Assembly (NCBI GenBank): GCA_964424355.1
Contig: CAYRIO010000001.1
Location: 124,001-188,000 of the forward strand
Direction: 5' to 3'
Length of the DNA: 64,000 nucleotides
Source of the DNA: CAZEHS01 sp964424355
GTDB lineage: Bacteria; Bacillota; Clostridia; Peptostreptococcales; Acidaminobacteraceae
Part shown: positions 34,394 to 42,737 of the stretch, piece by piece
Numbering within the stretch: the stretch's first letter is position 1
Layout: each line of letters begins with the position of its first letter
Notes under the pieces: model-generated
What the model was told of the DNA's origin: nothing
Seen by the model: only the letters and a program-made list of their open reading frames with translations
The model's database searches: none
Position numbers and translations under genes: made by a program

Positions 34394-34801
34394 ATGAGGA
34401 ACAGAAAACGCATTATGGTGTGCGTGACGCAGCAAAAATCCTGCAGAAGACTGATCGAGGCAGGCAGTGCACTCAGGCGTTCGGAAACAGATGAAATCTA
34501 TGTGGTCCATGTTTTTAAGGAAAATTGGCGTTACTTCGGGCAATTGCAGGAATCCGATGCCCTGGAATATCTTTTTGACGCAGCCAGGGATTTTGGAGCG
34601 GAGCTATCGGTATTCCGTTCCGGGGATATTGAAGGAACCTTGAAGGACTATATACTCAAGGAAAAGATAACAACCGTCGTGATGGGTGAATCCCAGGAAA
34701 CCGCGGCCCAGCAGAATATGATCCTCAGGCTGCAGACCAAGGGTCTGGAGAAGGTCCAGTGGCATGTTGTGCCCTTGGCAGGTTTGTTGGATGAAGCTTA
34801 G
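34394..34801 (+). CDS. Universal stress protein-like (KdpD-type USP domain)
   Basis: 135 residues. KRIMVCVTQQKSCRRLIEAGSALRR is the typical first strand and helix of the USP domain in KdpD-like proteins, followed by DEIYVVHVFKENW and ITTVVMGESQETA. The ATP-binding GxxGS end motif is missing, so nucleotide binding is uncertain. AAAGGAG precedes the ATG. Confidence 0.75.
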   Translation: MRNRKRIMVCVTQQKSCRRLIEAGSALRRSETDEIYVVHVFKENWRYFGQLQESDALEYLFDAARDFGAELSVFRSGDIEGTLKDYILKEKITTVVMGESQETAAQQNMILRLQTKGLEKVQWHVVPLAGLLDEA

Positions 34802-34922
34802 CCCTTGCATGACTTCCCAAAGAATATAATACCCTATAAATACAGAAGCTAATTGCGTTGAGGCAGGCTGCAGAGGTCTGCCTTTCCTCTTGAACATCAG
34901 GAACAACTGGATAGGAGCTCTT

Positions 34923-35879
34923 ATGGAAAGCCATTCCCGGTACAACAGATACTCAGAATCCATGCGCCGACAATTCGGCATGAAGGTCTATAAAATCCCC
35001 ATTAACCTCCCAGTGACCTGCCCCAATCGGGATGGTCGGATCTCTGAAGGGGGGTGTTCCTTCTGCGGTGCTGTCGGGGCAGGCTTTGAGTGTCAGGCGG
35101 ACACGGTAGCCATTGCGGAGCAATTCACCAGCAACGCCGCCTATATCGGGAAAAAGTACAATGCCCAGGGTTTCATCGCCTATTTCCAAAATTTCAGTAA
35201 TACGTATATGTCTCCGGAGAAGTTCCAGGAAACATTAGATGCCCTGGAAGGCCTACCGGTGCTGGGCGTGAGCATTGCTACCCGGCCGGACTGCGTTTCC
35301 CAGAAGCATCTGGAAATCTTAAAGCGCGTTGCCGATCGGCGCAGCTGGCATGTCACCCTGGAATACGGACTGCAGACAGTGAATTACCACACCCTGAGCC
35401 ATATGAACCGCGGCCATGGGCTGGCGGAATTCATTGATGCGGTGCTGATGGCTCATGGTGCCGGCTTTGAGGTGTGCGCCCACCTGATCCTGAATCTCCC
35501 GGGAGATTCAGACCTGGATGCACAGGAAGCCGCAGCCGTTCTGGCTGCCTTAAAGGTGGAGCAGGTGAAGCTCCACGGCCTCTACATCCTCCGGAATACC
35601 GCCTTGGGAGATGCCTATGCGCGGGGCGAGGTCTCATTGATTTCTGCCGAGGAATATGTGGAGCGGGTCGTCAACTTTATCCGAAGTGCTTCCCCGGAGC
35701 TTGTTTTTCAGCGCCTGACCGGACGGGCTCCGGAATCCGAGGCCCTGTTCTGCAATTGGGGGATGAGTTGGTGGAAACTGTCGGAGATGATTGAGACGCG
35801 CCTGGAAGCCTTGGATGCCCACCAGGGGGATTGCTGTACCCGATTGGGCGGAAAAGCTGTGAAGCACTGGTTGGAATAA
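34923..35879 (+). CDS. TIGR01212-family radical SAM protein
   Basis: 318 residues from ATG 34923 (TAGGAG upstream). The Cys cluster lies in CPNRDGRISEGGCSFCG, the TIGR01212/YhcC type spacing. VSIATRPDCVS, HVTLEYGLQTVNYHTLSHMNRGH and HLILNLPGD are family motifs. The reaction is not established. A strong terminator follows. Confidence 0.92.
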   Translation: MESHSRYNRYSESMRRQFGMKVYKIPINLPVTCPNRDGRISEGGCSFCGAVGAGFECQADTVAIAEQFTSNAAYIGKKYNAQGFIAYFQNFSNTYMSPEKFQETLDALEGLPVLGVSIATRPDCVSQKHLEILKRVADRRSWHVTLEYGLQTVNYHTLSHMNRGHGLAEFIDAVLMAHGAGFEVCAHLILNLPGDSDLDAQEAAAVLAALKVEQVKLHGLYILRNTALGDAYARGEVSLISAEEYVERVVNFIRSASPELVFQRLTGRAPESEALFCNWGMSWWKLSEMIETRLEALDAHQGDCCTRLGGKAVKHWLE

Positions 35880-35897
35880 ATGGTTCTAAAACAAATT

Positions 35898-35940
35898 AAG
35901 CGGCTTGAATCCTGTAGATTAAGGGATTCAAGCCGCTTTT
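35898..35940. terminator. Bidirectional terminator
   Basis: AAGCGGCTTGAATC (35898-35911) pairs with GATTCAAGCCGCTT (35925-35938), with T runs on both strands. It lies between the convergent radical SAM and MerR genes. Confidence 0.92.
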
Positions 35941-35990
35941 GCCGGTTTTTGAGTGTATAAGTGCCTCCCACCAGAAGTGCATCAGTTCTG

Positions 35991-36803
35991 CTAATGATCA
36001 GAAAAATAAATCTGAATTTCATAAAGCGCGTTATAGTATTCTCGTAGATTATCCTCATATTCAATTGCAATGACCATCTGAGGCTTGAGGGACGCATTGT
36101 TCTTAAGGTAGTCATTGACAGGGTTAATGTTCCAATCATCGGATAAGATGCGTGTGCAATAACACAGGTAATTACCAGCTGGCAAAATTTGAATATTGGG
36201 AGATTCAAATCCTGGAGATTCATTGATGAACAGTGTCGCGCTGAGGGGATTGAAGGAGCCCTTCAAGAGACTGGTGAAGTCCAGTAGATACCCGAATTGT
36301 CTGCGGTAATTAAGCTGGTTATAACGAGTGGAGTTTGTGATCTTATGGAGGGTTACATCCATTTGTTCAATGGAATCACAGTGATTTAGCCCGGAGGTTA
36401 TGATATGTCGCTGTTCAAAGAATTTCTTGTAGATCATTCCCTGAAAATCGTTATGATTTAAAAAAGAGTAGTATGAAAAAGTCCAATCGATTTCTTCAAT
36501 GCTCTTCTTGATCTCAGAAATCTCATTTTCTTTTTCAGCTTTGATTTTTAACAGGATTTCCTGGAGTTTGCCTGCGTCTCCATCCGACAGGGTTTTTTTG
36601 ATTTCATCCAGAGACAGCCCTAATGATTGAAGGTATTTTAGCCGGCTGATGAACTGAAATTGATCGAATGTATAGTATCTGTAACCGGTTTCTTCATCAA
36701 CGTATTTGGGTATGACCAGGCCAATTTTGTGATAATGCCTGAGAGCCTGTACGGATAGACCGTAAATCTTTGATACGTCACCAATGGAGAACAGGTTCTT
36801 CAT
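35991..36803 (-). CDS. MerR family transcription regulator with effector-binding domain
   Basis: 270 residues from the ATG at 36803, which has AGGAGG 7 nt upstream; a longer frame to 36845 lacks this. The N-terminal LFSIGDVSKIYGLSVQALRHYHKIGLVIPKY is the MerR winged helix-turn-helix, then a coiled coil (about 75-125) and a C-terminal GyrI-like ligand pocket (about 125-270). It faces a long operon whose promoter has the 19-bp spacer typical of MerR targets, so it probably activates that operon on binding a small molecule. Codon use here is more AT-rich than in the flanking aro and hem genes. Confidence 0.9.
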   Translation of the reverse strand: MKNLFSIGDVSKIYGLSVQALRHYHKIGLVIPKYVDEETGYRYYTFDQFQFISRLKYLQSLGLSLDEIKKTLSDGDAGKLQEILLKIKAEKENEISEIKKSIEEIDWTFSYYSFLNHNDFQGMIYKKFFEQRHIITSGLNHCDSIEQMDVTLHKITNSTRYNQLNYRRQFGYLLDFTSLLKGSFNPLSATLFINESPGFESPNIQILPAGNYLCYCTRILSDDWNINPVNDYLKNNASLKPQMVIAIEYEDNLREYYNALYEIQIYFSDH

Positions 36804-36870
36804 ATCATACCTCCTGATTAAGTTGCATGAATTACTATCAAGCATAATATAAAATCAGAAAAAGTGCGCG

Positions 36871-36893
36871 AACTCTATACCTGTTATAGGGTT
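36871..36893. promoter_or_regulatory. Dyad upstream of merR, probable autoregulatory operator
   Basis: AACTCTATAC (36871-36880) and TTATAGGGTT (36884-36893) are inverted copies with one G-U and one mismatch. The half-site ACTCTATAC recurs exactly at 37067-37075 in the operon promoter, so both are likely bound by the same MerR protein. Apart from this dyad and the promoter at 37064, the 338 bp between the divergent genes shows nothing else clear. Confidence 0.55.
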
Positions 36894-37063
36894 TTTTTAA
36901 TGTTCTGAACATTCCAAAAGTAATCTGAATTCTAAAAACGGGAAACATTTTAACTTTCAAATTCTGAAAACCCCTTATTTGAAATCATGACTGGATTTTT
37001 AGTAAGGAAAAACCAACCAAAAACGTTATAATTCAAACTCAAATTCGCATTATATCTTGCAGT

Positions 37064-37094
37064 TGACTCTATACTAGCATCAGAAACTATACTA
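37064..37094 (+). promoter_or_regulatory. MerR-type promoter (19-bp spacer) of the C1/amino acid operon
   Basis: TTGACT (37064-37069) and TATACT (37089-37094) are separated by 19 bp. This over-long spacer is what MerR activators correct by twisting DNA. CTATACTA occurs twice (37070-37077 and 37088-37095). Confidence 0.7.
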
Positions 37095-37141
37095 CGGAAT
37101 ATGCAAGGCGATTATTTCACATCATATGAGGAGGATGCTTT

Positions 37142-37783
37142 ATGGAATTGATTGACCTGAGCCAGACATTGGAAAACGGCATGACTGTTTTTCCAGGTGC
37201 CCCGGATGCGGTTTTTGAAAAAGTAGGTAATTTGGAAGAAGGTGATCTGTATTCTCTCATCAAGTTTTCAATGACTACACACGTTGGTACGCACATTGAT
37301 TGTAACAGCCATACTCAAAGAGGTGGTTTCTGCACGGATACACAGGACATCAATTTTTTTGCCGGCAAAGGGATCGTTCTGGACTGCTCACATTATGGCG
37401 AAAACACCGAGATTGGCATGGAAGCCATCGAAAAATATAATCTGGTGGATAAAGAGTATGTATTGTTCCACACCGGTTGGGATCGCTATTGGACCGAAGC
37501 CAATTACTGGACTGGTTACCCTGTACTATCGGACCAACTGATGGATTTCCTCAGCAATCATAAAACCGTTAAAGGCATCGGCGTAGAGTACGGAAGCATT
37601 GACTCTGTAGATGACAGCAAGCTTTCAAAACATGGCATATTCCTAAAGAATGAAAAAGCTGTCGTGGAAAATCTGACCAACTTAAAAGGCTTGATCGGGA
37701 AAGAGTTTGTATTTGTCGCTCTTCCGCTCAAATTCAAAAATGGTGATGGCTCTCCAATCAGAGCAGTGGCAATCGTTGGATAA
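37142..37783 (+). CDS. Cyclase-family hydrolase (kynurenine formamidase-like)
   Basis: 213 residues. The metal-binding HVGTHIDC motif near residue 50 and the opening IDLSQTLENGMTVFPGAP are typical of the cyclase family, which hydrolyses formamides, cyclic amides or lactones. VLFHTGWDRYW, GIGVEYGSIDS and the final PIRAVAIV also fit. The substrate is unknown. It is the first gene of the MerR-controlled operon. AGGAGG precedes the ATG. Confidence 0.88.
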   Translation: MELIDLSQTLENGMTVFPGAPDAVFEKVGNLEEGDLYSLIKFSMTTHVGTHIDCNSHTQRGGFCTDTQDINFFAGKGIVLDCSHYGENTEIGMEAIEKYNLVDKEYVLFHTGWDRYWTEANYWTGYPVLSDQLMDFLSNHKTVKGIGVEYGSIDSVDDSKLSKHGIFLKNEKAVVENLTNLKGLIGKEFVFVALPLKFKNGDGSPIRAVAIVG

Positions 37784-37820
37784 TCAGATTCCAAGACATG
37801 GACTGATAGGGGAGGCTCAA

Positions 37821-38978
37821 ATGAACAACCGTATCGTAAAAGGCACTGAAATAATTGACAGTTTGAGAAAGTTGGCACCGGAATTAAAGCATGTTTCCGA
37901 AGATTACACGGGGTTACTGATAGGAACTCCTGATAAGGATGTTAAGAAGGTGCTTGTTACGCTGGATGTTACGCTGGAAGTTGTTACGGAAGCGATCTCA
38001 CATAATGTGGATATGATTATCACCCATCACTCCGCATTATCGGATAATTTAAACCATCTTAAAACGGACACGGTCAAGGGGAAGATGATTGCTTTGTTGT
38101 TGAAGCATGATATCTCGGTCTATTGTACACACAGCAGTTTTGATACGGTGATAAATGGGGTAAATGAGACCCTGTGCAAAAAACTGGGGATTGGGAACGC
38201 CAACATACTGAAAGTGATTTCATCTGAAAAATGTTACAAATTGGTGACCTGTGTCCCTGTTTTGCCAGAAGACTACACATCTCAAATAAGAGAAAGAATA
38301 GGTAATTTGGGATTGGATAACGGTACCGAAGGTGCAGGGGTTATCGGCGACTATTCTCATGTGTGCGATTATGTCAAGGGTATTCAGAATTTCGTCCCCT
38401 TGGCAAGTGCGAACCCGTTTATCGGGAAACCGGGTGTTCTCGAGAGTGTGGAGGTGGACCGGCTTGAAATGATCGTGCCGGAAAGCATGATTGAGGAAGT
38501 TATCAAACACCTCATCGAAATACACCCCTATGAAGAGGTTGAATACGATCTCTATTCTCTGTATGAATCGAGGAACGTCAACGGTCTGGGGAGAATAGGT
38601 CTGCTTTCGGAAGAAAAAAGCCTGTCTGAGATGATCCTGGCAGTTAAAAGGGAATTGGATGTTCCGATTCTTAAGGTTGTCGGTGATCATAGCAAAAGAA
38701 TACGAACGGTTGCGGTGTGCAGCGGTTCGAAAGGTTCACTGATCAAGGAAGCCCATGCGAAGGGAGCTGATTTATTTATAACAGGTGATGTGTCATTTCA
38801 TGAAGGACAATTGGCCCAGGAATTAAACATCGCTGTCATTGATGCAGGGCACTGGGCAACGGAATTACCTTATATTTCTAATCTGAAGAGGGATTTGGAT
38901 TTGCGATTCAATAATCATGAAGACACCATTGAGGTCATTGGATCAACAATCAACACTGAACCATTCAAGTACGTTTAG
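37821..38978 (+). CDS. Nif3-like dinuclear metal-centre protein
   Basis: 385 residues from ATG 37821. The two halves of the Nif3 fold (MIITHHSALSD near 75, and ITGDVSFHEGQLAQELNIAVIDAGHWATE near 330) carry the metal ligands. The middle domain (LEMIVPESMIEEVIKHLIEIHPYEEVEYDLYSL) is the CutA1-like insertion of long family members. Some are called GTP cyclohydrolase 1 type 2, but the activity is uncertain. It follows the cyclase by 37 nt. Confidence 0.87.
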   Translation: MNNRIVKGTEIIDSLRKLAPELKHVSEDYTGLLIGTPDKDVKKVLVTLDVTLEVVTEAISHNVDMIITHHSALSDNLNHLKTDTVKGKMIALLLKHDISVYCTHSSFDTVINGVNETLCKKLGIGNANILKVISSEKCYKLVTCVPVLPEDYTSQIRERIGNLGLDNGTEGAGVIGDYSHVCDYVKGIQNFVPLASANPFIGKPGVLESVEVDRLEMIVPESMIEEVIKHLIEIHPYEEVEYDLYSLYESRNVNGLGRIGLLSEEKSLSEMILAVKRELDVPILKVVGDHSKRIRTVAVCSGSKGSLIKEAHAKGADLFITGDVSFHEGQLAQELNIAVIDAGHWATELPYISNLKRDLDLRFNNHEDTIEVIGSTINTEPFKYV

Positions 38979-39020
38979 TCTGTGGGCGGAAGAAAAACGG
39001 AATATGAAAGGTGGACCATT

Positions 39021-40514
39021 ATGGAAAGAGAGCATCAGCAGGGGGAACGGCTTCACAGAACGCTTAAAGAACGTCACCTGAACATGATTGCGATTGGCGG
39101 TGCCATAGGCACAGGACTTTTCTTCTCCTGCGGGAGTGCTGTCAGTCAGAGCGGCCCGGGCGGAGCACTGTTGGCCTTTGCGCTGATCGGTACTCTTGTA
39201 TATTTCCTTATGACTTCTCTGGGAGAAATGGCAACGTTCCTGCCTCTCTCAGGCTCCTTCGAAACCTATGCGTCGCGGTTTGTTGATCCGGCTTTCGGAT
39301 TCACTCTGGGATGGAACTACTGGCTCTGTTACGCGATTTTCACACCGGCGTCCCTGATGGTGGCTTCCTTCATCATCAAGTTCTGGTTCCCGCAATCGTC
39401 GACAACGCTTACATCGTTCGTACTCCTGGTCATACTTCTGGCTTTGAACTTATTATCAGCCAAAGCCTATGGCGAAACGGAATTCTGGTTCGCGGGAATC
39501 AAGGTTGTCGCCATTTCTGCATTCATCATCGTCGGCGGTCTGATGATTTTCGGCGTTATCGGGAGTGAGCCTGTGGGCTTCTCTAACTGGGTCCTGAGTG
39601 ATGGGTTGGGGAATAAGGCACCCTTCGTGGGCGGGATCATGGCCATGATGAGTACCTTTATGATCGCAGGCTTTTCCTTCTCAGGGACCGAGCTGGTGGG
39701 TCTGGCGGCAGGGGAATCAGAAGATCCTGAAAAAAATGTTCCCAAGGCCATCAAAGCGGTTTTCTGGCGGATTTTGATCTTCTACATCGGTGCCATCACC
39801 GTCATCGGCTTCCTGATGCCGTTTACCGATCCCAACCTGTTGAAAACGGGCGCAGAGAATATCGCGTTCTCACCCTTCACGTTGGTATTTAAAAACGCAG
39901 GACTCACCTTTGCAGCCAATCTCATGAACCTTGTCATCTTCACATCGGTACTGTCTGCTGCAAACTCCGGCATCTACGCGGCGTCACGGATGCTCTATGC
40001 CATGGGTGTTGAAGGAAAAGCGCCCAAAACCTTTGCAAAGGTCAACAGACGGGGCGTTCCTGTGGCATCACTGCTTTTCACCGTAGCCATCGGTGGGCTG
40101 GCATTCCTGGCATCGATGATTGGCGAGGGCAAGGTCTACTACATCTTCTATAATGCATCCGGCCTCACGAGCTTCCTCGCATGGTTGGGAATCGCCATCT
40201 GCCATTACCGGTTCCGAAAAGCTTACATTTTGCAGGGACGAAAGCTGTCAGACCTGAAATACGTTTCGAAATTCTATCCTTTCGGTCCGATTTTCTCGAT
40301 GATTGTCTGTATCATTGTTATTTTCGGGGCCAATATGTGGGTATTCCAGGCGGAAACGTTCAGTTGGTTCGATTTCATCACCAATTATGCGATGATCCCC
40401 ATCTTCCCGCTTCTCTACTTCGGTTATAAGAAATACCACAATACCAAGATTGTTCCGTTAATGGAGTGCGATTTTGAAACCAAAGAGCTTCAGGAAGATA
40501 CGGCTGCCAGTTAA
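39021..40514 (+). CDS. Amino acid permease (AAT/APC family)
   Basis: 497 residues from ATG 39021 (a longer frame lacks a ribosome site). About 12 membrane segments. The first helix, HLNMIAIGGAIGTGLFFSCGSAVSQSGPGG, and GEMATFLPLSGSFETYASRFVDPAFGF are signatures of the amino acid transporter family related to LysP, AroP and ProY. A proton-coupled uptake role is expected, in the cytoplasmic membrane. The substrate is not known; the following aminotransferase suggests the imported amino acid is transaminated. Confidence 0.92.
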   Translation: MEREHQQGERLHRTLKERHLNMIAIGGAIGTGLFFSCGSAVSQSGPGGALLAFALIGTLVYFLMTSLGEMATFLPLSGSFETYASRFVDPAFGFTLGWNYWLCYAIFTPASLMVASFIIKFWFPQSSTTLTSFVLLVILLALNLLSAKAYGETEFWFAGIKVVAISAFIIVGGLMIFGVIGSEPVGFSNWVLSDGLGNKAPFVGGIMAMMSTFMIAGFSFSGTELVGLAAGESEDPEKNVPKAIKAVFWRILIFYIGAITVIGFLMPFTDPNLLKTGAENIAFSPFTLVFKNAGLTFAANLMNLVIFTSVLSAANSGIYAASRMLYAMGVEGKAPKTFAKVNRRGVPVASLLFTVAIGGLAFLASMIGEGKVYYIFYNASGLTSFLAWLGIAICHYRFRKAYILQGRKLSDLKYVSKFYPFGPIFSMIVCIIVIFGANMWVFQAETFSWFDFITNYAMIPIFPLLYFGYKKYHNTKIVPLMECDFETKELQEDTAAS

Positions 40515-40534
40515 CATTGGGATGGAGGATATAA

Positions 40535-41707
40535 ATGGAAAAATCGATGTTTGCACAAAGGATGTCCCGGTTGGGCAGTGAGTCGGCTTTTCAGGTATTT
40601 GCAAAAGCGAAGAAGCTGGAAGCTGAAGGTCGGGATATCATCCACTTCGAAATAGGGGAGCCGGATTTTGACACCCCAAAGAACATTATTGATGTGGGAA
40701 AAAAGGCGCTGGATGACGGGTTCACCCATTACACAGCCGCTCAGGGATATCTTCCTTTGAGAGAAGCCATTGTCCAGTATGCTGAGAAATACAAAAAAAT
40801 CCAGTCTCATCCCGATGAAGTGGTGGTTGCCCCTGGTGGCAAGCCCATCATGTATTACGCCATCACGGCGCTGGTCAATCCCGGGGATGAAGTGATCTAC
40901 CCCAGTCCGGGCTTTCCCATCTATGAATCGCTGATCCGGTTTGTCGGCGGCATACCCGTACCGCTGCCCCTGAGAGAAGAAAATGATTTTCGGGTGGATG
41001 TGGACGAGCTGGAATCCATCATCACCGACAAAACGAAACTGCTGATCCTCAATTCTCCGGCCAATCCCACCGGTGGCGTGCTGACGGAAAAGGACGTGGA
41101 CGACATCGCCGAACTGGTCATTGGGAAAAACATCTATGTGCTTTCTGATGAGATCTATGACCGGATCATCCACGAGGGATCTACAAAATCCATCGCATCC
41201 ATCCCGGAAATGAAGGACTGGACCATCGTGCTGGACGGGTTCTCCAAAACCTATGCCATGACGGGCTGGCGGCTGGGCTATGGCATCATGAGCAAGACTC
41301 TGGCTCAAACGATAACGGACCTGATCATCAATACCAACTCATGCACGGCTCAGTTCACACAGATAGCCGGAATTGAGGCCCTGATGGGACCGCAGGTTGC
41401 GGTGGACCTGATGAAAGCGGAGTTTTTCAAACGCAGGAAGGTCATTGTAGATGGTTTGAATCAAATCAAAGGGTTCAGCTGTAAAAACTCACCGGGGGCC
41501 TTCTATGCATTTCCTAACATAAAAGAGACCGGGATGACCAGTAAGGATATAGCGGACTATCTGCTGAACGAGGCGGGAGTAGCCGTTCTGAGCGGCGCAT
41601 CCTTCGGTGCTTACGGTGAAGGCTATCTGAGGTTTTCCTACGCCACATCCGTTGAAAAGATCAGCATGGCCCTTGAACGGATTGATGATGCAATGAAGAG
41701 ACTTTAA
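40535..41707 (+). CDS. PLP-dependent aminotransferase, class I/II
   Basis: 390 residues of fold type I. Substrate and PLP motifs: EIGEPDFDTPKNI, HYTAAQGYLPLREAI, NSPANPTGGVL, LSDEIYDRI, and DGFSKTYAMTGWRLGY with the PLP Lys near residue 235. It is close to aspartate/aromatic aminotransferases, so it would turn an amino acid into its 2-oxo acid. It lies between the permease and the PanB-type enzyme, which acts on 2-oxo acids. Confidence 0.9.
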   Translation: MEKSMFAQRMSRLGSESAFQVFAKAKKLEAEGRDIIHFEIGEPDFDTPKNIIDVGKKALDDGFTHYTAAQGYLPLREAIVQYAEKYKKIQSHPDEVVVAPGGKPIMYYAITALVNPGDEVIYPSPGFPIYESLIRFVGGIPVPLPLREENDFRVDVDELESIITDKTKLLILNSPANPTGGVLTEKDVDDIAELVIGKNIYVLSDEIYDRIIHEGSTKSIASIPEMKDWTIVLDGFSKTYAMTGWRLGYGIMSKTLAQTITDLIINTNSCTAQFTQIAGIEALMGPQVAVDLMKAEFFKRRKVIVDGLNQIKGFSCKNSPGAFYAFPNIKETGMTSKDIADYLLNEAGVAVLSGASFGAYGEGYLRFSYATSVEKISMALERIDDAMKRL

Positions 41708-41732
41708 TAAAACAAAAACATGGAGGCTTATT

Positions 41733-42611
41733 ATGGCTAAGAAGAAATCAATTCTGGATCTGGTGGCAATGAAGAAAAAAGGGGAAAAGGCCGCATGGAT
41801 TACAACCTATGATTTCCCAATGGCATCCTTTGCAGAGGCGGCAGGACTGGATATGATCCTGGTAGGCGATTCGCTGGGAATGGTCGTGATGGGCTATCAG
41901 GGCACTGTTCCCGTTACGATGGAAGACTGCATCACCCACTGTCAGTGCGTACGTCGTGGAGCTCCCAACACCTTTGTGGTGGGGGATATGCCCTTCGGGT
42001 CCTACCAGACATCCGATGAGGATGCCGTGCGCAATGCCTGCCGGTTCCTGAAGGAAGCGGATATGGATGCAGTGAAGCTGGAGGGAGGCCGCAGGGTGCT
42101 TAGCCGGATCAAGGCCATCAGCGATGCGGGCATTCTGGTCTGCGGGCATATCGGGCTGACCCCTCAGAGCTCTGGTCAGCAGGGCGGCTTTAAAGCCCAG
42201 GGGCGGGATGTTGCAAGCGCCCGGGAACTGATTATCGATGCGATGGCCATTCAGGAAGCAGGCGCCCGGTTCCTGCTGCTGGAGGCCGTTCCCCCCGAGC
42301 TGACGGAATTCATCAGCAAGAAGCTGGATATCCCGGTATATTCCATCGGAGCAGGAGCTCCCTGTGACGGTCAGTTGATTATCTGCGGCGATATGCTGGG
42401 TCTTTTCCAGGCATTCACGCCAAAATTCGTTAAGAAATATGCCAACGTGGCGGAAGTGATGACCACCGCGTTCAAGGAATATGTTGATGATGTGAAATCC
42501 GTCAATTTTCCCGAGGACAAGCATGTGTATCATATATCCGACAGCCTTGAGGATTTCAAAGCCATGTTCAGTGAATTCGAGGATGATCAGGAAATACAGC
42601 AGATTGGCTGA
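41733..42611 (+). CDS. PanB-type 2-oxoacid hydroxymethyltransferase
   Basis: 292 residues. PanB transfers a hydroxymethyl group between 5,10-methylene-THF and 2-oxoisovalerate (ketopantoate). The metal and substrate motifs LVGDSLGMVVMGYQGTVPVTMED, VGDMPFGSYQTS, VKLEGG, CGHIGLTPQS, LLLEAVPPEL and SIGAGAPCDGQ are all intact, and the protein is a little longer than usual at the C-terminus. No panC, panD or panE is near. The neighbours are an aminotransferase and a complete THF C1 set, so it may act in the reverse, catabolic sense on a hydroxymethylated 2-oxo acid such as 4-hydroxy-2-oxobutanoate (inferred). Confidence 0.87.
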   Translation: MAKKKSILDLVAMKKKGEKAAWITTYDFPMASFAEAAGLDMILVGDSLGMVVMGYQGTVPVTMEDCITHCQCVRRGAPNTFVVGDMPFGSYQTSDEDAVRNACRFLKEADMDAVKLEGGRRVLSRIKAISDAGILVCGHIGLTPQSSGQQGGFKAQGRDVASARELIIDAMAIQEAGARFLLLEAVPPELTEFISKKLDIPVYSIGAGAPCDGQLIICGDMLGLFQAFTPKFVKKYANVAEVMTTAFKEYVDDVKSVNFPEDKHVYHISDSLEDFKAMFSEFEDDQEIQQIG

Positions 42612-42656
42612 AGTGATGGCTACAATGTTATGGGAAATCATGTAAGATGATAGCCG

Positions 42657-42691
42657 GTACCCCGCGATCCTGGTTCAGGACTGCGGGGTAC
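42657..42691 (+). other. Intercistronic hairpin before fhs
   Basis: GTACCCCGC (42657-42665) pairs with GCGGGGTAC (42683-42691), with an inner TCC/GGA pairing. Only TTT then A residues follow, so it is a weak terminator at best and may be an RNA processing or stability element between the panB-like gene and fhs. Confidence 0.55.
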
Positions 42692-42737
42692 TTTAAAAAA
42701 ACAGCCGGTATTCACCGGATTCGCGGGAGGCAACATC

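Noticed and set aside
36900..37060. A possible small gene in the AT-rich merR intergenic region.
   Set aside because: No frame with a start and ribosome site of meaningful length is visible; only operator and promoter elements are supported.
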